DNA of 36,984 nucleotides. Origin: Burkholderiaceae bacterium. GTDB lineage: Bacteria; Pseudomonadota; Gammaproteobacteria; Burkholderiales; Burkholderiaceae_C. Within the stretch, counting starts at the first letter, position 1. Each line of letters starts with the position of its first letter. The notes under the pieces are model-generated. The model did not search any database. It had not been told where the DNA came from and was given only the letters and a program-made list of their open reading frames with translations. Below, piece by piece: positions 27,743 to 36,984 of the stretch. A program made the position numbers and the translations under genes. The stretch lies in NCBI GenBank assembly GCA_025458585.1, contig JALOSD010000018.1, positions 1 through 36,984 of the forward strand. Direction: 5' to 3'.

Positions 27743-28735
27743 TCAGGACGAGCGCTCAACCGACCGAAAAGTCAATTCTAGCAAAGCTTCGCGGTGCGGC
27801 GACGGCGGCAGCACGCGCAGCGCGTCGCGTGCGCGCGCGGCTTCCTCGCGCGCGGCCTCGCGCGTCACGTGCAGCGCGCCGGTGTCGCGCACGATGCGCA
27901 GCACGTCGTCGAGCCGCTCGGTCTCGCCGTGCTCGATCGCGCTGCGCAGCAGCGCCCGCTCGTCGTCACGGGCGCGCTCCATCGCGACGAGCAGCGGCAG
28001 CGTGGGCTTGCCCTCGCGCAGGTCGTCGCCGACGTTCTTGCCGAGCTCGTGGGTGTCGCCCTCGTAGTCGAGCAGGTCGTCGACGAGCTGGAACGCGGTG
28101 CCGAGCGCGCGGCCGTAGCCCGCGCAGCTGTCCTCGACGTCGGCGGGCGCGTTCGCGAGCACCGCGCCCAGGCGCGCGCTCGCCTCGAACAGCTTGGCCG
28201 TCTTGAACCGGATCACCCGCAGGTACTCGTCGACCGCGAGGTCGGCGTCGTGCATGTTCATCAACTGCAGGACCTCGCCCTCGGCGATGACGTTGGTGGC
28301 GTCGGCGAGCACGTCGAGCACGCGCATGCGGTTGACCGACACCATCATCTGGAACGCGCGCGAGTACAGGAAGTCCCCGACGAGCACGCTCGCCGCGTTG
28401 CCGAAGGTGGCGTTCGCGGTCGCGAGGCCGCGGCGCAGCATCGACTCGTCGACGACGTCGTCGTGCAGCAGCGTGGCGGTGTGGATGAACTCGACGACCG
28501 CGGCGAGCGTGTGCCGCTCGGGCCCATCGAAGCCGAGTGCCGCCGAGAACAGCAGCACGAGGCGCGGCCGGATGCGCTTGCCGCCGGCGCCGACGATGTA
28601 CTGCGCGACCTGGTTGACGAGCACGACGTCGGAGCGCAGCCGCTCGCGGATCACCTGGTCGACGGCGGCCATGTCGTCGGCCGCCACGTCGACGGCGACG
28701 CGGGTCTCGGGGGGTGGATGGACGACCTGCATCAT
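27743..28735 (-). CDS. ispB: Octaprenyl diphosphate synthase (trans-polyprenyl transferase)
   Basis: Extends farnesyl diphosphate to the C40 side chain of ubiquinone. 330 residues. Both aspartate-rich motifs are intact: [10 protein letters not shown] (first) and [11 protein letters not shown] (second). [12 protein letters not shown] and [15 protein letters not shown] also match. Two adjacent ATGs (28735, 28732) give MMQVVHPP; the first is used here. A perfect TATAAT lies about 20 bp upstream on the minus strand. It is divergent from rplU, an arrangement conserved in proteobacteria. Confidence 0.94.
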   Translation of the reverse strand: MMQVVHPPPETRVAVDVAADDMAAVDQVIRERLRSDVVLVNQVAQYIVGAGGKRIRPRLVLLFSAALGFDGPERHTLAAVVEFIHTATLLHDDVVDESMLRRGLATANATFGNAASVLVGDFLYSRAFQMMVSVNRMRVLDVLADATNVIAEGEVLQLMNMHDADLAVDEYLRVIRFKTAKLFEASARLGAVLANAPADVEDSCAGYGRALGTAFQLVDDLLDYEGDTHELGKNVGDDLREGKPTLPLLVAMERARDDERALLRSAIEHGETERLDDVLRIVRDTGALHVTREAAREEAARARDALRVLPPSPHREALLELTFRSVERSS

Positions 28736-28753
28736 GAGACGACTCGCGGACCG

Positions 28754-28759
28754 ATTATA
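28754..28759 (-). promoter_or_regulatory. -10 element of the ispB promoter
   Basis: TATAAT (perfect consensus) on the minus strand, implying a transcription start near 28747 and a leader of about 12 nt. No recognisable -35. A 7-bp stem hairpin (CCGGTGC-AGGAC-GCACCGG, 28785-28803) lies just upstream. Confidence 0.5.
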
Positions 28760-28821
28760 GGAACCGCCCCCTGCCGGCCCCGGACCGGTGCAGGACGCAC
28801 CGGCTCGGCAGGCGCACGGCG

Positions 28822-28851
28822 TTGCACGGCGGTGCTCGCCGGTGGTAGACT
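28822..28851 (+). promoter_or_regulatory. Promoter of rplU-rpmA
   Basis: TTGCAC (28822-28827), 18-bp spacer, TAGACT (28846-28851). Predicted start near 28858, giving an untranslated leader of about 195 nt before rplU, long for a ribosomal protein gene and able to hold a regulatory structure. Confidence 0.5.
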
Positions 28852-28890
28852 TCGCGGTTCCGTTCGGACGCGCATGCGTTGCGAAGCCCG

Positions 28891-28914
28891 GTTGTGCAAC
28901 GACTGTTGTGCAAC
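28891..28914. repeat. Paired palindromic direct repeat in the rplU leader
   Basis: GTTGTGCAACGA occurs twice with a 14-bp period (28891 and 28905). Each copy contains the palindrome GTTGTGCAAC. It lies about 35 bp downstream of the predicted transcription start. It could be a protein-binding site on DNA or an RNA element. Confidence 0.6.
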
Positions 28915-28969
28915 GATTGGCCCGCGCGCAGCGGCGGCCGCGGAAGGCCCGGAACGGCCCACGGCTTGT

Positions 28970-28986
28970 CGACGAGTGCCTCGTCG
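28970..28986 (+). promoter_or_regulatory. Hairpin in the rplU leader
   Basis: CGACGAG-TGC-CTCGTCG, a perfect 7-bp stem with a 3-nt loop, 67 bp upstream of the rplU start. With the repeats before it, this is what I can see in the 318-bp gene-free stretch 28736-29053; no coding frame there is convincing. Confidence 0.4.
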
Positions 28987-29053
28987 CCATCACGCGGGCG
29001 AGGCGGCCGGCTGTAGCGCCGCATCCGGTCTCGACACCATCGAAAGGGCTCGT

Positions 29054-29365
29054 ATGTACGCGGTCATAAAAACCGGCGGCAAGCAGTACAAGGTCGCTGC
29101 CGGCGAAAAGATCAAGGTCGAACAGATTGCTGCGGACGTGGGCCAGGACATCGTGATCGACCAGGTGCTCGCCGTCGGCGACGGCGCCGAGCTGAAGGTC
29201 GGCACCCCCCTGGTCAGCGGCGCGACGGTGACGGCCACCGTCGTCGCCCACGGCAAGCACGACAAGGTGCGCATCTTCAAGCTGCGCCGGCGCAAGCACT
29301 ACCAGAAGCGGCAGGGCCACCGTCAGGCCTTCACCGAGTTGCAGATCGGCGCCGTCAACGCCTGA
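29054..29365 (+). CDS. rplU: 50S ribosomal protein L21
   Basis: Large-subunit protein binding 23S rRNA with L20. 103 residues, exactly typical. [49 protein letters not shown] and the FTELQI end are textbook. GAAAGGG precedes the ATG. Followed by rpmA after 17 bp. Confidence 0.98.
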   Translation: MYAVIKTGGKQYKVAAGEKIKVEQIAADVGQDIVIDQVLAVGDGAELKVGTPLVSGATVTATVVAHGKHDKVRIFKLRRRKHYQKRQGHRQAFTELQIGAVNA

Positions 29366-29382
29366 TTCCCGAGGACTGAACC

Positions 29383-31814
<2,432 letters not shown>

Positions 31815-31816
31815 GG

Positions 31817-31845
31817 GCCCGGCGAGGACCTGCCCTCGGCCGGGC
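31817..31845. terminator. Hairpin between convergent proB and rppH
   Basis: GCCCGGCGAGG-ACCTG-CCCTCGGCCGGGC forms a long stem with one mismatch or bulge, filling the 37-bp gap. No T-tract on either side; probably a shared transcript end. Confidence 0.45.
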
Positions 31846-31851
31846 GGGCGA

Positions 31852-32433
31852 TCACGGGCCGGGGGTCGTCGGCGCGCCGTCCGGTGCCGCGAGCTCGCCC
31901 GCAGGCGCCTCGTGGCGGTGCGTGCGCATGCCCGATCGCAGGTAGCGGTTGTGCACGTTGCCGCGCGGCACGTAGCGCGCGAGCTCGGTCAACGCCATCT
32001 GGTAGACGTCGCGCTTGAACTCGATCACGACGTCGAGCGGCACCCAGTAGTCGTTCCAGCGCCAGGCGTCGAACTCGGGGTGGTCGGTCGCGCGCAGGTT
32101 CATGTCGCTGTCGCGGCCGACGAGCTTGAGCAGGAACCAGATCTGCTTCTGGCCGCGGTAGTGGCCGCGGGCGTCGCGCCGGATGTAGTGCTCGGGGACC
32201 TCGTAGCGCAGCCAGTCGCGCGTGCGCGCGAGGATCTTGACGTGCTCCGGCCGCAAGCCCACCTCTTCGTGGAGCTCGCGGTACATCGCCTGCTCGGGCG
32301 TCTCGCCGTACTTGATGCCGCCCTGGGGGAACTGCCACGAGTGGGTGCGCAGCCGCTTGCCCCAGAACACCTGGTTGCGCGAGTTGAGCAGGATGATGCC
32401 GACGTTGGGCCTAAAGCCTTCCCGGTCGAGCAT
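31852..32433 (-). CDS. rppH: RNA pyrophosphohydrolase
   Basis: Nudix hydrolase that removes 5' pyrophosphate from mRNA, exposing it to RNase E. 193 residues. [24 protein letters not shown] and the Nudix box [23 protein letters not shown] are intact, as are [10 protein letters not shown] and [24 protein letters not shown]. The ATG at 32433 is used; the ORF-track start is a TTG two codons upstream. A Pro/Ala-rich C-terminal tail follows the domain. Divergent from proS. Confidence 0.95.
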   Translation of the reverse strand: MLDREGFRPNVGIILLNSRNQVFWGKRLRTHSWQFPQGGIKYGETPEQAMYRELHEEVGLRPEHVKILARTRDWLRYEVPEHYIRRDARGHYRGQKQIWFLLKLVGRDSDMNLRATDHPEFDAWRWNDYWVPLDVVIEFKRDVYQMALTELARYVPRGNVHNRYLRSGMRTHRHEAPAGELAAPDGAPTTPGP

Positions 32434-32444
32434 AATCAACCCCA

Positions 32445-32461
32445 GATTTCAGATTGAAATC
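32445..32461. promoter_or_regulatory. AT-rich palindrome between rppH and proS
   Basis: GATTTCA-GAT-TGAAATC, a perfect 7-bp inverted repeat in an unusually AT-rich island of the 117-bp divergent gap. A -10-like AATAAT for rppH (minus strand) overlaps its edge near 32463-32468. Candidate operator. Confidence 0.4.
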
Positions 32462-32550
32462 ATTATTGCACCGGCCCGGTGCGGCGTGCGATTCCTCGCT
32501 TACCCGCAGGGCTACCGGCGCCGCCGCAGGCGCGCCTCGACGCGATCCCC

Positions 32551-34296
32551 ATGAAAGCGACCCAGTTCTTCATCGCCACGCTCAAGGAGGCGCCGGCGGA
32601 CGCCGAGATCGTCAGTCACAGGCTGATGATGCGCGCCGGCATGATCAAGCGCCTCGGCGCCGGGATCTACACCTACATGCCGATGGGGCTGCGCGTGATC
32701 CGCAAGGTCGAGCGCATCATCCGCGAGGAGATGGAGCGCGCCGGCAGCATCGAGCTGCTGATGCCCGTCGTCCAGCCCGCCGAGTTATGGCAGGAAACGG
32801 GCCGTTTCGAGAAGATGGGCCCCGAGTTGCTGCGGGTAAAAGATCGCCACCAGCGCGACTTCGTGATCCAGCCCACGAGCGAGGAAGTCGTCACGGACAT
32901 CGCGCGGCAGGAACTGCGAAGCTACAAGCAACTGCCGAAGAATCTGTTCCACATCCAGACCAAGTTCCGCGACGAGCGCCGGCCGCGTTTCGGCCTGATG
33001 CGCGGGCGCGAGTTCACGATGAAGGACGCGTATTCGTTCGACCGCGACCCCGCCGCGGCGGCGAAGAGCTACGAGGCGATGTACCGGGCATATTGTGCGA
33101 TCTTCGACCGCATGGGGCTGACCTACCGCGCGGTCGCGGCCGACACCGGCGCGATCGGCGGCGACCTGTCGCACGAGTTCCAGGTCATCGCCGAGACCGG
33201 CGAGGACGCGCTCGTCTACTGCCCCGGCAGCGACTACGCGGCGAACATCGAGCTCGCCGAAGCGTTGCCGCTGCTCGCGCACCGCGCGGCGCCGAAGCAC
33301 GCGCTCGCCAAGACGCCGACGCCCGACCGCAGCACCTGCGAGGACGTCGCCGACCTGCTCGGCATCGCGCTTGCGCACACCGTCAAGTCGCTCGTGCTCG
33401 CGACCGACGAGAAGAACGCCGCCGGCGACGTCGTGAAGACCACCGTGTGGCTGCTGCTCGTGCGCGGCGACCACCAGCTCAACGAGGTCAAGGCCGGCAA
33501 GGTCGAGGGCCTGAAGGGCGGTTTCCGCTTCGCCACCGTCGCCGAGATCGAGGAGCACTTCGGCTGCGAGCCGGGCTACCTGGGGCCGATCGGCACCGTC
33601 CGGCCGGTCAAGGTCGTCGCCGACCGCACGGTGGCGCTGATGAGCGATTTCGTCTGCGGCGCCAACGAGGCCGACTTCCACTACGCCGGCGTCAACTGGG
33701 GCCGCGACCTGCCCGAGCCCGACGTCGTCGCCGACATCCGCAACGTCGTCGAGGGCGACCCCTCGCCCGACGGCAAGGGAGCGCTCGCGATCCAGCGCGG
33801 CATCGAGGTCGGCCACGTGTTCTACCTCGGCACCAAGTACAGCAAGGCGATGGGCGCAACCTACCTCGACGAGGCGGGCAAGCCGCAGCTCTTCGAGATG
33901 GGCTGCTACGGCATCGGCGTCACGCGCATCCTGGGTGCGGCGATCGAGCAGGGCCACGACGAGCGCGGCATCGTCTGGCCCGATGCGATCGCGCCGTTCA
34001 CCGTCGTGATCTGCCCGATCGGCTACGACCGCAGCGCCGACGTCAAGGCCGCCGCCGACCGGCTGCACGACGACCTGGCGGCCGCTGGCGTCGATGTGAT
34101 GCTCGACGACCGCGGCGAGCGCCCCGGCGCGATGTTCGCCGACTGGGAGCTGATCGGCGTGCCGCACCGCGTCGTGATCTCCGACCGCGCCCTGAAGGAG
34201 GGCCAGCTCGAGTACCAGGGCCGCCGCGACGCCCAGCCGACCAAGGTGCCGGCGGCCGACATCGCGGCCTTCGTCCGGGGGCGGTTGCGCACGTGA
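32551..34296 (+). CDS. proS: Prolyl-tRNA synthetase, bacterial (ProS1) type
   Basis: Charges tRNA-Pro. 581 residues. Class II motifs: [16 protein letters not shown]...VQPAEL (motif 1 region), [25 protein letters not shown] (motif 2) and [12 protein letters not shown] (motif 3). The editing (INS) domain between motifs 2 and 3 is present, with [12 protein letters not shown] and GDHQLNEVK. The C-terminal anticodon domain is complete. The start at 32551 (MKATQFF) fits the family; the ORF-track start is 24 codons early. It overlaps the next gene by 4 bp (GTGA). Confidence 0.97.
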   Translation: MKATQFFIATLKEAPADAEIVSHRLMMRAGMIKRLGAGIYTYMPMGLRVIRKVERIIREEMERAGSIELLMPVVQPAELWQETGRFEKMGPELLRVKDRHQRDFVIQPTSEEVVTDIARQELRSYKQLPKNLFHIQTKFRDERRPRFGLMRGREFTMKDAYSFDRDPAAAAKSYEAMYRAYCAIFDRMGLTYRAVAADTGAIGGDLSHEFQVIAETGEDALVYCPGSDYAANIELAEALPLLAHRAAPKHALAKTPTPDRSTCEDVADLLGIALAHTVKSLVLATDEKNAAGDVVKTTVWLLLVRGDHQLNEVKAGKVEGLKGGFRFATVAEIEEHFGCEPGYLGPIGTVRPVKVVADRTVALMSDFVCGANEADFHYAGVNWGRDLPEPDVVADIRNVVEGDPSPDGKGALAIQRGIEVGHVFYLGTKYSKAMGATYLDEAGKPQLFEMGCYGIGVTRILGAAIEQGHDERGIVWPDAIAPFTVVICPIGYDRSADVKAAADRLHDDLAAAGVDVMLDDRGERPGAMFADWELIGVPHRVVISDRALKEGQLEYQGRRDAQPTKVPAADIAAFVRGRLRT

Positions 34297-34922
34297 GCAC
34301 GAGATCCGCTGGCGGGGTGTCGCGCCGCGCGCTGCTCGCGGCGGGGCTCGTCGCGCCGTGGAGCCGTGCCCACGCAGGCGGGCAGGTCGAGGAGCCGCTC
34401 GTCGATTCGGTGCGCTCGGCGCTGTCGGCCGCGGTCGCGGAGGCGGCGCCGCCGCAGCCGCAGTTCCCCGAGATCGAGCAGCGCCTGGCACACCTGCGCT
34501 GGCTCGGCGACATGAGCGACCGCCTGCGCCCGCGCAAGAGCGACGTCTCGACGCGCCTCGAGTTCCTGCAGACCGTCTGGTACGAGAGCCGCCGCGCCGG
34601 GCTCGAGGTGCCGCTCGTGCTCGGCCTGATCCAGGTCGAGAGCGCGTTTCGCAAGTACGCGATCAGCTCGGTGGGCGCGCGCGGGTACATGCAGGTGATG
34701 CCGTTCTGGGCCCGGCTGATCGGCGACGGCGACGTCTCGCGCCTGTTCCACACGCAGACCAACCTGCGCTTCGGCTGCGTGATCCTGCGCCACTACCTCG
34801 ACCGCGAGCGCGGCGACCTGTTCATGGCGCTCGGCCGCTACAACGGCAGCCGAGGCCGCGCCGAGTACCCGAACGCCGTGTTCGCCGCGCGCCGGCGCTG
34901 GCTGCACGAGACCTCGGTCTGA
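34293..34922 (+). CDS. Lytic transglycosylase (SLT domain), exported
   Basis: A 209-residue peptidoglycan-cleaving enzyme. The N-terminus [20 protein letters not shown] looks like a twin-arginine signal peptide (SRRALL, then a hydrophobic stretch, cleavage near AHA). The SLT domain starts about residue 90: [31 protein letters not shown], with catalytic Glu116, and ends [24 protein letters not shown]. The start is GTG at 34293 overlapping the proS stop. It is convergent with ubiX, 22 bp apart. Position after proS is common in Burkholderiales. Confidence 0.92.
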   Translation: MSTRSAGGVSRRALLAAGLVAPWSRAHAGGQVEEPLVDSVRSALSAAVAEAAPPQPQFPEIEQRLAHLRWLGDMSDRLRPRKSDVSTRLEFLQTVWYESRRAGLEVPLVLGLIQVESAFRKYAISSVGARGYMQVMPFWARLIGDGDVSRLFHTQTNLRFGCVILRHYLDRERGDLFMALGRYNGSRGRAEYPNAVFAARRRWLHETSV

Positions 34923-34944
34923 ACTCGTTGCCCGGGCCGGCGGG

Positions 34945-35505
34945 CTAGAGGCCGCGCCACTCTCGCGGCTGCGCCCGGCCCGCGCCGACGAGCGCGAGCA
35001 CGCGCTCGACCGTCTCGTCGACGAGCTCGTCGATCGTCGTCGGCCGGTGGTAGAACGCGGGCAGCGGCGGGAACACGATGCCGCCCATCTCGGTGACGGC
35101 CGTCATGTTGCGCAGGTGCGCGAGGTTGAACGGCGTCTCGCGCACGAGCAGTACAAGCCGTCGGCGTTCCTTCAGCGTGACGTCGGCGGCGCGCGTGAGC
35201 AGGTTGTCCGACAGGCCGTGCGCGATCGCGGCCAGCGTCTTCATCGAGCACGGCGCGACGATCATCGCGTCGGTCGGAAACGAGCCGCTCGCGATGCACG
35301 CGCCGACGTCGGCCGGGCTGTAGGCCTCGTCGGCGAGCGCCTCGAGCCCGCGCCGGTCGAGACCGAGCTCGTGGTGGACGTTGAGCACGCCGGCCGGCGT
35401 CGCCACCAGGTGTGTCGCGACGCCGAGCGCGCGGGCGCGCTGCAGCAGCCGCACGCCGTAGACCGCGCCGCTGGCCCCGGTCAAGCCGACGACCAGCCGG
35501 CCCAC
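34945..35505 (-). CDS. ubiX: Flavin prenyltransferase
   Basis: Makes the prenylated FMN cofactor used by UbiD in ubiquinone synthesis. 186 residues. GLTGASGAVYGVRLL (FMN loop), APCSMKTLAAIAHGLSDNLLTRAADVTLKERRRLVLLVRETP and GGIVFPPLPAFYHRP are diagnostic. The start is GTG at 35505, 2 bp after the grxD stop. The ubiX gene is functionally linked to ispB at 28 kb through the same pathway. Confidence 0.95.
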   Translation of the reverse strand: MGRLVVGLTGASGAVYGVRLLQRARALGVATHLVATPAGVLNVHHELGLDRRGLEALADEAYSPADVGACIASGSFPTDAMIVAPCSMKTLAAIAHGLSDNLLTRAADVTLKERRRLVLLVRETPFNLAHLRNMTAVTEMGGIVFPPLPAFYHRPTTIDELVDETVERVLALVGAGRAQPREWRGL

Positions 35506-35507
35506 GC

Positions 35508-35825
35508 TCAGCCTGCCTTGCCGAGCACCTGCTGCAGCTCGCCGCTCTGGTACATCTCCATCATGATGTCCGAGCCGCCGACGAACTCGCCGTTGACGTA
35601 GAGCTGCGGGATCGTCGGCCAGTTGGCGTATTCCTTGATGCCCTGGCGGATCGCCTCGTCCTCGAGCACGTTGACGGTCGTCAACTCGTCGACGCCGCAG
35701 GCCTTGAGGATCTGCACCGCGCGCCCCGAGAAGCCGCACATCGGGAACTGGGCCGTGCCCTTCATGAAGAGCACGACGGGGTGGGTCTTGACGATCTGGT
35801 CGATGCGTTGATTGACGTCGTTCAT
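35508..35825 (-). CDS. grxD: Monothiol glutaredoxin, CGFS type
   Basis: A [2Fe-2S] cluster carrier that pairs with BolA-type proteins such as IbaG encoded at 7.9 kb. 105 residues. [28 protein letters not shown] with the single Cys30, [20 protein letters not shown]. Complete. The -10-like TAGAGT lies about 40 bp upstream on the minus strand. Confidence 0.97.
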   Translation of the reverse strand: MNDVNQRIDQIVKTHPVVLFMKGTAQFPMCGFSGRAVQILKACGVDELTTVNVLEDEAIRQGIKEYANWPTIPQLYVNGEFVGGSDIMMEMYQSGELQQVLGKAG

Positions 35826-35911
35826 GGTTGCAAGGAGTCGGGTCGCGCAAAGCCCGTACTCTAGCCGGGACGCGGTGGACCTGCCCGGGGCAGGGGCGGG
35901 GCCCGGGACGG

Positions 35912-36490
35912 TCAGAACGAGTACGACACGCCGAGCTGCAGCACCGGCGCGAGCCGCAGGTCGCGCAGGACGTCCTCGGCGGCGTTGAGGTCGGCCGAGC
36001 GCGCGGGGCGCAGCCCGCTGCCGTAGCCGGCGAGGCCGATGTCGGCGCTGATGCCCCAGCCGCCGCGCAGCGACAGCCCGGTGAAGCCCAGGCCGAGGTA
36101 GGGCAGCGGCGCCGATGCCGCGTCGCTGCCGTCGAGATGGCCACGGTCGCGCCAGGCGAGGCCGCTGCCGCCCGCGCCCGGTGGCATGCCGGTGGCGAGA
36201 CCACGCGCACCGACCGTGAGGCCCGTGGTGGCGCGCACGCCGCCGGCGAAGCCGTCGACGACGCTGGGCAGGTCGAGCAGATAGTAGTCGCCGAACACGC
36301 GCGCGCCGGACGCCGCGGCCGCAGCGTCGGCGATCGCGGCTTGGTACGGCAGCACGGAGCCAAGCCGTTCGACGCGCGCCTGCCAGCGCGGCCACGACGT
36401 GTCGGCGGGCGGCTTCAGGCCGTCCTGCGCCGGTGCAGCCAGCGACGCGAGCAGCGCCACGGCTGCCATCGTTCGACGGGGAGGGGGCAT
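35912..36490 (-). CDS. Hypothetical exported, outer-membrane-like protein
   Basis: A 192-residue protein not recognised beyond general features. A signal peptide ([22 protein letters not shown]) precedes a glycine-rich mature part. The C-terminal half alternates polar and hydrophobic residues ([29 protein letters not shown]) and ends LQLGVSYSF. The terminal Phe with alternating aromatics is the beta-barrel assembly signal of outer-membrane proteins. The start at 36490 has AAGGAG upstream; the longer ORF-track version adds 12 residues. It lies between prmC and grxD, which are commonly close together. Confidence 0.7.
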   Translation of the reverse strand: MPPPRRTMAAVALLASLAAPAQDGLKPPADTSWPRWQARVERLGSVLPYQAAIADAAAAASGARVFGDYYLLDLPSVVDGFAGGVRATTGLTVGARGLATGMPPGAGGSGLAWRDRGHLDGSDAASAPLPYLGLGFTGLSLRGGWGISADIGLAGYGSGLRPARSADLNAAEDVLRDLRLAPVLQLGVSYSF

Positions 36491-36601
36491 CGTCGACTCC
36501 TTCGCCGCTGCGCGGGCGGCCTGCACGAAATGACCCGATCCACGGTGTGCGCGGGTTCAATCTACACCGGCAGCGGCGCCGCTGCGGCGCGAACTGGCGC
36601 G

Positions 36602-36691
36602 GATCTTCCTCGCAGTTGCGATCTTCCTCGCGGCTGCGATCTTCCTCGCGGCTGCGATCTTCCTCGCGGCTGCGATCTTCCTCGCGGTTGC
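36602..36691. repeat. 18-bp minisatellite, five tandem copies
   Basis: GATCTTCCTCGCGGCTGC repeated five times without spacer. Copies 2-4 are identical; copy 1 differs at two positions (CAGTTGC) and copy 5 at one (CGGTTGC). It lies upstream of the outer-membrane-like gene and downstream of prmC. Frames across it give repeats such as RSREED, but none has a credible start or family, so it is treated as non-coding. Confidence 0.9.
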
Positions 36692-36726
36692 GGATTTGCC
36701 GCTTTCGCGATCGGTGACGTTCGACG

Positions 36727-36984
36727 TCAACGACCTCGGAGGCCGGCGTCGGGCAGGCGTGGCCAGCGGCCGCCGCTGCAGCGTTCGTGGCCGGCCAGGT
36801 CGCGGCGCGTCGCGATCGCCTCGAAGCCGGCAGCGGCGAGGCGCCGGCGCACATCGTCGCCCTGGTCGAAGCCGTGCTCGAGCAGCAGCCAGCCGCCGGG
36901 GTGCAGGTGCGCGCCGGCGCCGGCGACCAGCGCGTCGATCGCGCCGAGCCCGTCGCCGCCCGGCGTCAGCGCCGCGCGCGGCTC
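36727..36984 (-). CDS. prmC: Peptide chain release factor N5-glutamine methyltransferase, C-terminal part
   Basis: An open frame enters from the right edge on the minus strand and stops at 36727. The 85 visible residues ([56 protein letters not shown]-like end) match the C-terminus of PrmC/HemK, which methylates the GGQ glutamine of release factors. The catalytic NPPY motif would lie outside the window. The ORF track misses it because its start is off the edge. Confidence 0.92.
   Translation of the reverse strand, partial: EPRAALTPGGDGLGAIDALVAGAGAHLHPGGWLLLEHGFDQGDDVRRRLAAAGFEAIATRRDLAGHERCSGGRWPRLPDAGLRGR

Noticed and set aside
36602-36691. CRISPR array
   Set aside because: The 18-bp units are directly tandem with no spacers, and no cas genes are present.
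36433-36854. Repeat proteins encoded across the minisatellite (RSREED or AIFLAA hexapeptides)
   Set aside because: The plus-strand hydrophobic frame has no start after the stop at 36533. The minus-strand frame is only an upstream extension of grxD through another gene. No ribosome site or family resemblance.

Overview
This window is a very GC-rich (about 70% by eye) chromosomal segment. Gene content, gene order and protein character point to a betaproteobacterium of the order Burkholderiales, probably near the Rubrivivax/Leptothrix group. The main signs are a short-form HisG, the order ispE-tRNA-Gln-prs-rplY-pth, ispB divergent from rplU-rpmA-obgE-proB, and prmC/grxD/ubiX. It is mostly housekeeping core genome; there is no prophage, transposase or CRISPR array.

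Layout. (1) 1-5.4 kb: the tail of an unidentified Lys/Ala-rich protein, then a small neutral-lipid region: acyl-CoA-binding protein divergent from a wax ester synthase/DGAT, a TPR protein, a TetR regulator, and a YadG/YadH-type ABC exporter divergent from the regulator. (2) 5.4-7.9 kb: an M48 membrane protease with an unusual C-terminal extension, and LemA. (3) 7.9-17.6 kb: ibaG-murA-hisG-hisD-[toxin-antitoxin]-hisC-hisB-hisH-hisA-hisF, running directly into rsmD-coaD-ferredoxin, with stop/start overlaps at most junctions. (4) 17.6-23.6 kb, minus strand: TPR protein-lolB-ispE-tRNA-Gln-prs-rplY-pth. (5) 23.6-27.7 kb: mutM, a dynamin-like GTPase, mutY, then tRNA-Pro. (6) 27.7-35 kb: ispB, rplU-rpmA, obgE-proB, rppH, proS and a lytic transglycosylase. 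(7) 35-37 kb, minus strand: a small outer-membrane-like protein and an 18-bp minisatellite between prmC and grxD-ubiX.

The most unusual parts are as follows. A ribbon-helix-helix/PIN toxin-antitoxin pair sits inside the his operon. Its promoter appears to be built from the hisD stop codon (TTGACA) and is covered by three palindromes spaced exactly 16 bp apart. The toxin stop codon overlaps the hisC start, so the downstream his genes are wired to the addiction module. Two biosynthetic genes carry internal losses of similar size that remove active-site segments: hisA has lost about 77 bp (with a frameshift) and proB about 90 bp (in frame). These are either real lesions, predicting histidine and proline auxotrophy, or a shared sequencing/assembly artefact. 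A hairpin-rich dispersed repeat occurs twice in opposite orientation, once in the hisA-hisF gap.

All functional calls come from reading the translated sequences and motifs; no database search was run.
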